This document shows positions 58,383-64,000 of a DNA stretch of 64,000 nt, piece by piece (position 1 is the stretch's first letter; every line of letters starts with the position of its first letter). A program made the translations under genes and the position numbers. Source of the DNA: Candidatus Nanopelagicales bacterium. Its GTDB lineage: Bacteria > Actinomycetota > Actinomycetes > S36-B12 > CAIYMF01. Location: positions 20,087 to 84,086 of the forward strand of contig JAFIHG010000003.1 in NCBI GenBank assembly GCA_017848795.1, given 5' to 3'. The notes beneath the pieces are model-generated. The model saw nothing but the letters and a program-made list of their open reading frames with translations. It did not search any database and was not told the DNA's origin.

Positions 58383-58399
58383 CCAGTATCTGAGCTGAC
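58368..58399. repeat. 16-bp tandem duplication across the dihydropyrimidinase stop
   Basis: CAGTACCTGAGCTGAC (58368-58383) is followed at once by CAGTATCTGAGCTGAC (58384-58399), with one difference. The first copy encodes the last residues and TGA; the second lies downstream. It looks like a replication-slippage duplication. Confidence 0.85.
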
Positions 58400-58478
58400 C
58401 CGGTCCACACCGTCCCCACCACGCGCGACAACCTGAAACGACGCCACAAGGCCCGCAGCCCTAGGAGAGGAGACGCCC

Positions 58479-59495
58479 GTGAAGCTCGGGGTCGTCCTGC
58501 AGTGCAACCCACCCGCGTCCCGGGTGGTCGACCTGGCCCGCCAGGCCGAGACGCTCGGCTTCGAGTACGTCTGGACGTTCGACTCCCATCTGCTCTGGGA
58601 GGAGCCCTACGTCATCTACAGCCAGATTCTCGCCGCGACGCGCAAGGTCCACGTGGGCCCGATGGTGACCAACCCGGCGACCCGGGACTGGACGGTGACG
58701 GCTTCACTGTTCGCCACGCTGAACGAGATGTACGGCAACCGCACCGTCTGCGGTATCGGCCGTGGTGACTCGGCGGTGCGCGTGCTCAACGGCAAGCCGA
58801 CGACGCTGGCGACGCTGCGCGAGAGCATCCACGTGATCCGCGAGCTCGCCAACGGCCGCCCGGTGGAGTACCAGGGCTCGACGCTGCGGTTCCCGTGGGG
58901 GACCGAGTCGCGCCTGCCGGTGTGGGTCGGCGCGTACGGGCCGAAGGCGCTCGCCCTCACCGGCGAGGTCGGCGACGGGTTCATCCTGCAGCTCGCCGAC
59001 CCCTCGATCGTGGAATGGACGGTCAAGGCGGTGAAGGAAGCCGCAGCGGCGGCCGGCCGGGACCCCGACGCCATCACGATCTGCGTGGCGGCCCCCGCGT
59101 ACGTCGGCGACGACATCGCCCACATGCGCGAGCAGTGCCGCTGGTTCGGCGGCATGGTCGGCAACCACGTCGCCGACATCGTCAGCCGCTACGGCGACTC
59201 CTCCGAGGTGCCCAGGGCGCTCACCGAGTACATCAAGAACCGCACCGGCTACGACTACAACGAGCACGGGCAGGCCGGCAACACCCACACCGACTTCGTG
59301 CCCGACGAGATCGTCGACCGGTTCTGCATCCTCGGCACCCCGGAGCAGCACATCGCGCGGCTCGAGGAGCTCAAGGCGTTGGGGGTCGACCAGTTCGCGA
59401 TCTACCTGCAGCACGACGGGAAGTCGCAGACCCTCGAGGCATACGGAGAGACCATCATTCCCGCGGTCCGAGAGCACGTGACGGCGAAGGCGTGA
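58479..59495 (+). CDS. Luciferase-like F420/flavin-dependent oxidoreductase (LLM family)
   Basis: This 338-residue TIM-barrel protein begins KLGVVLQCNPPASRVVDLA and has FEYVWTFDSHLLWEEPYVI, GPMVTNPATRDWTVTASLFA and VCGIGRGDSAVRVLNGK, typical of F420-dependent LLM reductases close to methylene-tetrahydromethanopterin reductase. I recall the TIGR03842 subgroup as being found beside dihydropyrimidinase genes, as here. GTG 58479 follows GGAGAGGAG. It may oxidise a pyrimidine or hydantoin-like substrate before ring opening. The permease gene overlaps its stop by 4 bases. Confidence 0.87.
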   Translation: MKLGVVLQCNPPASRVVDLARQAETLGFEYVWTFDSHLLWEEPYVIYSQILAATRKVHVGPMVTNPATRDWTVTASLFATLNEMYGNRTVCGIGRGDSAVRVLNGKPTTLATLRESIHVIRELANGRPVEYQGSTLRFPWGTESRLPVWVGAYGPKALALTGEVGDGFILQLADPSIVEWTVKAVKEAAAAAGRDPDAITICVAAPAYVGDDIAHMREQCRWFGGMVGNHVADIVSRYGDSSEVPRALTEYIKNRTGYDYNEHGQAGNTHTDFVPDEIVDRFCILGTPEQHIARLEELKALGVDQFAIYLQHDGKSQTLEAYGETIIPAVREHVTAKA

Positions 59496-60442
59496 GCGTC
59501 CGTACGCAGCAACGGCCGAAGGTGTCGTCCGACGAACCGGACGTCGTCAAGGTCGGCCGGACCATCGCCGCCGGTGCGCGGCTGCGGCCGATCGCGATGT
59601 CGCTGCTCGCCATCGCGATCGTGATCGTGGTCTGGGAGCTCTACAAGGTCGTCGGCCCCGAGGACGGCGGGGAGTACTTCGGCATGCGCCTGCTGCCACG
59701 GGCGGACGACGTGTCGATGCCGCACATCTGGTCCATCTTCGAGCGGTACTGGCAGCCCGACGTCGACGTCGCAGGCGGCAGCACCGTTGCGGTGGCGGTG
59801 CTGCAGGGCATGGCGTTCAGCCTGGGCGTGGCCGGCCTCGGCTGGCTCATCGGTGTCGTCGTCGGGCTGGGGCTCGCGATCCTGATGCAGCGCTTCCGCA
59901 CCGCGGAGAGCGGCCTGCTGCCCTACGTCGTGCTCAGCCAGACCGTCCCGCTCGTCGCGCTCGCGCCGCTGGTCGTCGGCTGGGGCGGGCAGTTGAAGTT
60001 CTTCGGCCGGCCGTGGGAACCGTGGATGTCGGTCGCCATGATCTCCGCGTACCTGGCCTTCTTCCCGGTGGCCGTCGGCGTGTTGCGCGGACTGCAGTCG
60101 CCGGCAGCGACACAGGTCGAACTGATGCGGGCGTACGCGGCATCGTGGTGGAAGACGTTGGTGCGGCTGCGGCTTCCTGCCAGCGTGCCCTACCTGCTCC
60201 CGTCGCTCCGGTTGGCCGCCGCCGCCGCGATCATCGGTGCGATCGTCGCCGAGATCTCGACCGGTACGAAGGGCGGGATCGGTCGTCTGATCATCGACTA
60301 CGCGCAGGCCGCGACCGGCGATCCGCCCAAGCCGTACACGGCGATCCTGGGAGCCGCGGTGCTCGGGCTCGTCGCGTCCGCACTTGTCGGTTTCATCGAG
60401 CTCGCACTACGTCGCTACCGCCCCGTGGAGGCACGAGGATGA
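59492..60442 (+). CDS. ABC transporter permease (first)
   Basis: This 316-residue binding-protein-dependent permease of the SsuC/ThiX type has six or seven membrane segments. The EAA loop is ELMRAYAASWWKTLVRLRLP. A 110-residue N-terminal part includes a long extracytoplasmic stretch after the first segment. GTG 59492 overlaps the LLM stop codon; the ATPase gene overlaps its end. Together with the second permease at 61272 it forms a heterodimeric channel. Confidence 0.9.
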   Translation: MSVRTQQRPKVSSDEPDVVKVGRTIAAGARLRPIAMSLLAIAIVIVVWELYKVVGPEDGGEYFGMRLLPRADDVSMPHIWSIFERYWQPDVDVAGGSTVAVAVLQGMAFSLGVAGLGWLIGVVVGLGLAILMQRFRTAESGLLPYVVLSQTVPLVALAPLVVGWGGQLKFFGRPWEPWMSVAMISAYLAFFPVAVGVLRGLQSPAATQVELMRAYAASWWKTLVRLRLPASVPYLLPSLRLAAAAAIIGAIVAEISTGTKGGIGRLIIDYAQAATGDPPKPYTAILGAAVLGLVASALVGFIELALRRYRPVEARG

Positions 60443-61275
60443 CGACCGCAGCAACCGCCGACCGGGCGGCGACCGCCGCACCCGCCGTCTCGGTACGGCA
60501 GGTGAGCAAGACGTTCTCCGGCCGCAAGGGGCAGGCCGTCACGGCACTGCAGGACGTGGATCTCGAGGTCGCGCCCGGAGAGTTCGTGTCCCTCATCGGA
60601 CCGTCGGGGTGCGGCAAGAGCACCCTGCTGCGGGTCATCGCGAACCTGCTCGAGCCGACGGCCGGCTCCGTCGAGGTGTTCGGCAAGGCGGCCGACCAGG
60701 CGCGCCGCGACCAGGATTACGGCATCGCCTTCCAGCAGGCCGGGTTGTTGCCGTGGCGTACCGTCTCGGCGAACATCGAGCTGCCGCTCGAGCTTCACGG
60801 CGTGGGCAAGGCCAAGCGCCGCGCCCGAGCCCTCGAGCTGCTCGAGATGGTCGGCCTTGCCGACTTCGCGGACCACCGGCCCGACCAGCTCTCCGGCGGC
60901 ATGCAGCAACGCGTGGCGATCGCCCGGTCACTGGCCGAGAGCCCGCAGCTGCTGCTCATGGACGAACCGTTCGGTGCGCTGGACGAGATGACCCGCGAGT
61001 ACATGCAGGTCGAGCTGGTGCGGATCTGCCGCGAGACCGGGGCGGCCGTCGTCTTCGTGACCCACTCGATCCCGGAGTCGGTCTACCTCTCGGACCGTGT
61101 CGTGGTGATGTCGCCACGCCCCGGTCGGATCACCGAGGTCATCGACATCGGTCTGGGTGATCGGACCGAATCGCTGCGCGAGGCGGACACGTTCTTCACC
61201 CGGGTCACCGAGGTCCGCGAGGCGCTGCGAGGTCCGCACGCCGCCGCCCAGGCGCTCGGGGTCGAGGCGCGGTGA
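60439..61275 (+). CDS. ABC transporter ATP-binding protein
   Basis: This 278-residue ATPase of the SsuB/TauB/ThiZ group has Walker A GPSGCGKSTLL, Q-loop FQQAGLLPWR, signature LSGGMQQRVAIARSL, Walker B LLLMDEPFGALD and H-loop VTHSIPESVYL. ATG 60439 overlaps the preceding permease stop by 4 bases. It powers the importer encoded by its neighbours. Confidence 0.95.
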   Translation: MTTAATADRAATAAPAVSVRQVSKTFSGRKGQAVTALQDVDLEVAPGEFVSLIGPSGCGKSTLLRVIANLLEPTAGSVEVFGKAADQARRDQDYGIAFQQAGLLPWRTVSANIELPLELHGVGKAKRRARALELLEMVGLADFADHRPDQLSGGMQQRVAIARSLAESPQLLLMDEPFGALDEMTREYMQVELVRICRETGAAVVFVTHSIPESVYLSDRVVVMSPRPGRITEVIDIGLGDRTESLREADTFFTRVTEVREALRGPHAAAQALGVEAR

Positions 61276-62048
61276 ACAGCGCTCGCGAACGGGCGATCCG
61301 GATCGGTGCGCCGCTCGTCGTCGGCGCCCTGTTCCTGTTCGCGTGGGAGATGTTCGTCGTCGTGCGCCACATCGCGCCGTACGTGCTGCCCAAGCCGACT
61401 GCGATCTGGGAGCAGACGCTCAAGTTCTTCGGGGACATCTGGGAGTCGTTCCTCTACAGCGGAGGCAACACCCTCGCCGGGCTGTTGATCGGGGCGCTGC
61501 TCGGAGTGGCGCTCGCCATCGTCGCGTCCCGCACGCCGTTCGTCGAGCAGCTGCTGTCTCCGATGGCGGCAGCGGTGGCTGCCATGCCGATCGTCGCACT
61601 CGCCCCGGTGTTCAACACCATGTTCACCTCGACCTCGACCACGCCGCGACGGCTGATCGTGATCATCGTCGTCTTCTTCCCGATGTTCATCAACACGGTC
61701 CGCGGGCTGCGCCAGGTGGACCCGATTCACAACGAATTGATGACAAGTTACGCGGCTACTGGTTGGCAGCTCACCCGCGCCGTACGGTTGCCCGGGGCGC
61801 TGCCGTTCATCTGCAGCGGCCTGCGGATCTCGTCCTCGTTGGCCGTGATCGCGGCAGTGGTGGCTGAGTACTTTGGGGGCACGCAGAACGGTCTTGGATC
61901 ACGAATCACCTCAGCGGCAGCCAATACGGCGTACGCCCGGGCTTGGGGCTACGTCGTGGCTTCGGTGGTGCTGGGCCTGCTCTTCTACCTGGCGGCACTG
62001 CTGTTCGAGAGGATCGTCATGCCGTGGCAGCGCACGGCAGCGTTGTGA
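61272..62048 (+). CDS. ABC transporter permease (second)
   Basis: These 258 residues have six membrane segments with the EAA loop ELMTSYAATGWQLTRAVRLP. GTG 61272 overlaps the ATPase stop by 4 bases. The last 110 codons are noticeably richer in A/T third positions than the rest of the operon (for example 61735-61760 and 61865-61925), possibly reflecting gene conversion. It pairs with the first permease. Confidence 0.9.
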   Translation: MNSARERAIRIGAPLVVGALFLFAWEMFVVVRHIAPYVLPKPTAIWEQTLKFFGDIWESFLYSGGNTLAGLLIGALLGVALAIVASRTPFVEQLLSPMAAAVAAMPIVALAPVFNTMFTSTSTTPRRLIVIIVVFFPMFINTVRGLRQVDPIHNELMTSYAATGWQLTRAVRLPGALPFICSGLRISSSLAVIAAVVAEYFGGTQNGLGSRITSAAANTAYARAWGYVVASVVLGLLFYLAALLFERIVMPWQRTAAL

Positions 62049-62110
62049 GTTCCGGGCGCAGAGGGCACCGGTCAGTGGGGGAGTGCACGACCTATGGAGG
62101 GAGAACGGAC

Positions 62111-63283
62111 TTGAAGGCATCGATCACCAAGCGTCTGGTCGTGGGAGCCGCCGTCGGCGGTCTCGCGCTGACGCTGGCGGCCTGCGGTGGGTCGTCATCC
62201 TCGGCGCCGGCGCCCGCCGGCAGTGACACGGGCAGTGCCGCGCCCGCCGACCTGAAGCCGGTCAAGCTGCAGCTGCAGTGGTTCACGCAGGGTCAGTTCG
62301 CGGGCTACTTCGCCGCGGTCGACCAGGGCTTCTACAAGGACGAGGGACTCGACGTCGAGATCCTCGAGGGCGGCGTCGACATCGTGCCGCAGACCGTGCT
62401 CGCGCAGGGCAACGCCGACTACGCGATCACCTGGGTGCCCAAGGCGCTCGCGTCGCGCGAGCAGGGCGCGGGCATCACGGACGTCGCGCAGATGCTGCAG
62501 CGCTCCGGCACGCTGCAGGTGTCCTTCAAGGACAAGAACCTGACCGACGCGGCCTCCCTCAAGGGCCACACGGTCGGCAACTGGGGCTTCGGTAACGAGT
62601 ACGAGATCTTCGCCGGGCTCACCAAGGCGAACCTCGACCCGGCCAAGGACGTAAACCTCGTCGGTCAGCAGTTCGACATGGTCGGCCTGCTCAAGGGTGA
62701 CATCGACGCCGCCGAGGCGATGACCTACAACGAGTACGCACAGGTGCTCGAGGCGGTCAACCCGAAGACGGGTGAGCTCTACCAGCCTGAGGACTTCAAC
62801 GTCATCAGCTGGGAGGACGAGGGCGTCGGCATGCTCCAGGACTCCATCTGGGCGAACACCGACAAGCTCGAGAACGACACCGACTACCAGGACACCACGG
62901 TGAAGTTCATCAAGGGCAGCATCAAGGGCTGGGCCTACTGCGCGACCAACGTCGAGAAGTGCCGTGACATGGTCGTGGCCAAGGGTTCCAAGCTCGGCGC
63001 CAGCCACCAGCTGTGGCAGGTCAACGAGATGAACAAGCTGATCTGGCCGGCCCCGAACGGCGTCGGCGTCATCGACGAGGCCGCGTGGAACCGCACGGTC
63101 GACCTCGCGATGAACACCAAGAACCTCGAGGGCGCAACGGTTCTGACCCAGAAGCCGGAAGGCCTCGCCTACACCAACGACTACGTGAACAAGGCGCTCG
63201 AGGAGCTGCGCGCCGAAGGCATCGACGTCACCGGTGAGAACTACCAGCCGATCACTGTGACCCTCAAGAAGGGTGGCGCGTGA
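62111..63283 (+). CDS. ABC transporter substrate-binding lipoprotein (NMT1/SsuA-like)
   Basis: This 390-residue lipoprotein has a signal ending in LALTLAACGG with the lipobox Cys at residue 25, followed by a Ser/Ala/Gly-rich linker. The NMT1-type fold shows KLQLQWFTQGQFAGYFAAVD, DVEILEGGVDIVPQTVL, GNWGFGNEYEIF and INVISWEDEGVG-like segments. Start TTG 62111 has GGAGGGAGA upstream. Such binding proteins carry pyrimidine precursors or sulfonates; linkage to dihydropyrimidinase favours a pyrimidine, hydantoin or ureido compound. Confidence 0.92.
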   Translation: MKASITKRLVVGAAVGGLALTLAACGGSSSSAPAPAGSDTGSAAPADLKPVKLQLQWFTQGQFAGYFAAVDQGFYKDEGLDVEILEGGVDIVPQTVLAQGNADYAITWVPKALASREQGAGITDVAQMLQRSGTLQVSFKDKNLTDAASLKGHTVGNWGFGNEYEIFAGLTKANLDPAKDVNLVGQQFDMVGLLKGDIDAAEAMTYNEYAQVLEAVNPKTGELYQPEDFNVISWEDEGVGMLQDSIWANTDKLENDTDYQDTTVKFIKGSIKGWAYCATNVEKCRDMVVAKGSKLGASHQLWQVNEMNKLIWPAPNGVGVIDEAAWNRTVDLAMNTKNLEGATVLTQKPEGLAYTNDYVNKALEELRAEGIDVTGENYQPITVTLKKGGA

Positions 63284-63304
63284 CGCGCTGAGCGACACGA
63301 CCGA

Positions 63305-63336
63305 CGGCGGCCCGCACCGGAAGGTGCGGGCCGCCG
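63305..63336 (+). terminator. Terminator of the pyrimidine operon
   Basis: A perfect 14-bp stem (63305-63318, 63323-63336) with GGAA loop begins 22 bases after the binding-protein stop. Confidence 0.88.
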
Positions 63337-63449
63337 CCGCATTCCGATCGAGCGGGAGGAGGGCAGGAAGCCGGGCATTCGCAAGCCAGAGCAGAGCAGC
63401 AGGTCACACCTGGTCGCAGGTGGTGTGCATGCCTCACACATGGCTCCAG

Positions 63450-63466
63450 GGCCCTTCTTCAGGGCC
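63450..63466 (-). terminator. Short stem-loop at the end of the HNH gene
   Basis: GGCCCT (63450-63455) and AGGGCC (63461-63466) enclose a TCTTC loop and overlap the stop codon of the HNH gene. The stretch 63340-63450 shows nothing else I can name. Confidence 0.4.
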
Positions 63467-64000
63467 GGGTTCGTCGCGGTGGGGCGATGAACTCCCAGTA
63501 GTCGGCGGCCAAGGGGCTGATCCCGGGCCGGGCGACGATCTTCCACTGGCCGTCGTGAACCATCCGATGGTGACGCGCGCACAGGAGAATCAGATTGTCG
63601 GGATTGGTCTCTCCGCCGTGTTCCCACCACCAGCCGACATGGTGCGGGTGGCAGCGGGAGACGTCGGCGTAGCAACCCGGGAACCTACAGTGCCGGTCCC
63701 GCAGCGTGAGCATCCGCCACACCCGTGGGGTGACGTGCCGGTGCTCCCGACCCAGCCAGAGCACCTCCCGCGACGCCCCGCGCAGCCTGGCCGCGAGCGT
63801 CGAGAGCAGGTCCCCCTCGGCGGGCACCACACCCGCGCCACGGCCCGCGGCCTCGTGTTGGGTGTCCAGGGCGCGGGTGATCGCCAGAGTGATGTCGGCT
63901 TCACACCCCAGGCGGGCGAGCGTGGCGGCCGGCATCAGCGCTGGGTCGGTGCCTGTGGCGTCGGGAGTGCCGGTGGCGCGCCCGGCGGGCAGATCGCGCC
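63459..64000 (-). CDS. DUF222/13E12-type HNH endonuclease-domain protein (partial)
   Basis: The gene continues beyond the window edge; the frame is open to 64000. The visible 180 residues include DPALMPAATLARLGCEADIT (end of the DUF222 region), LWLGREHRHVTPRVWRMLTL and a C-terminal HNH nuclease motif with zinc-like Cys/His: CRFPGCYADVSRCHPHHV, then HGGETNPDNLILLCARHHRM. These proteins are abundant, repeated and poorly understood in actinobacteria; they are related to the mycobacterial REP13E12 family. A tail FIAPPRRTRP ends the protein. Confidence 0.9.
   Translation of the reverse strand, partial: RDLPAGRATGTPDATGTDPALMPAATLARLGCEADITLAITRALDTQHEAAGRGAGVVPAEGDLLSTLAARLRGASREVLWLGREHRHVTPRVWRMLTLRDRHCRFPGCYADVSRCHPHHVGWWWEHGGETNPDNLILLCARHHRMVHDGQWKIVARPGISPLAADYWEFIAPPRRTRP

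Noticed and set aside
63459..64000. HNH gene as part of a restriction or CRISPR system
   Set aside because: The upstream residues match the DUF222 end of 13E12-type proteins, and no methylase or cas gene is visible nearby.

Overview
The window is very GC-rich, uses many GTG and TTG starts with purine-rich ribosome binding sites, and carries a WhiB protein, an F420-type luciferase-like oxidoreductase, a PucR/CdaR regulator and a DUF222 (13E12-type) HNH protein. This points to a soil-type actinobacterium. I cannot name the genus; Pseudonocardiales or Geodermatophilales would both fit. No rRNA, tRNA, CRISPR array, prophage or transposase was seen.

Region 1 (1-29434) is a large catabolic island. 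It holds amidohydrolases, VOC proteins, two TauD/TfdA-type 2-oxoglutarate dioxygenases, aldehyde and alcohol dehydrogenases, a GMC oxidoreductase with its small subunit, a self-sufficient P450-reductase-ferredoxin fusion, an IclR regulator, a two-subunit Rieske oxygenase, a Dabb-VOC-VOC extradiol-dioxygenase-like fusion, a degenerate M20 protein, an FAH-fold hydrolase and a cupin. A four-gene block follows (malate synthase, FMN 2-hydroxyacid oxidase, HpcH/HpaI aldolase, aldehyde dehydrogenase), then SMP-30 lactonase, an enolase-superfamily dehydratase and a PfkB sugar kinase. Six promoter regions share a recognisable operator-like motif, so the island looks like one regulon, plausibly under the IclR protein encoded in its middle. 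The logic looks like ring opening plus a sugar-acid or ether side chain, converging on pyruvate and glyoxylate that malate synthase captures. The substrate is unknown.

Region 2 (29456-37168) is mixed: a small winged-helix regulator facing a hypothetical protein and an alpha/beta hydrolase, a TetR regulator divergent from whiB and a second FMN hydroxyacid oxidase, a 60-bp tandem repeat, fumarylacetoacetase coupled to an uncharacterised protein, and a TerC membrane protein.

Region 3 (37235-44581) is a tight operon: an SDR without the YxxxK motif, a haem-oxygenase-like diiron protein (CADD/PqqC-like), a Rieske ferredoxin, a ferredoxin reductase, an aldehyde dehydrogenase, a second Rieske ferredoxin, a cytosolic gamma-glutamyltransferase homologue and a RidA protein. 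I consider it the best candidate for an undescribed oxidative system. It is followed by about 570 bp of palindromic and direct repeats (44582-45148).

Region 4 (45149-54446) holds a GlcG/HbpS protein divergent from a PucR regulator, an MFS exporter, a large permease, a DUF1275 protein, a Tat-exported PhoX-type protein and a YihY/BrkB protein. Region 5 (54453-63283) is a pyrimidine/hydantoin catabolic and uptake operon: a MocR regulator divergent from beta-ureidopropionase, dihydropyrimidinase, an LLM oxidoreductase and a four-component ABC importer. The window ends inside a DUF222-HNH gene.
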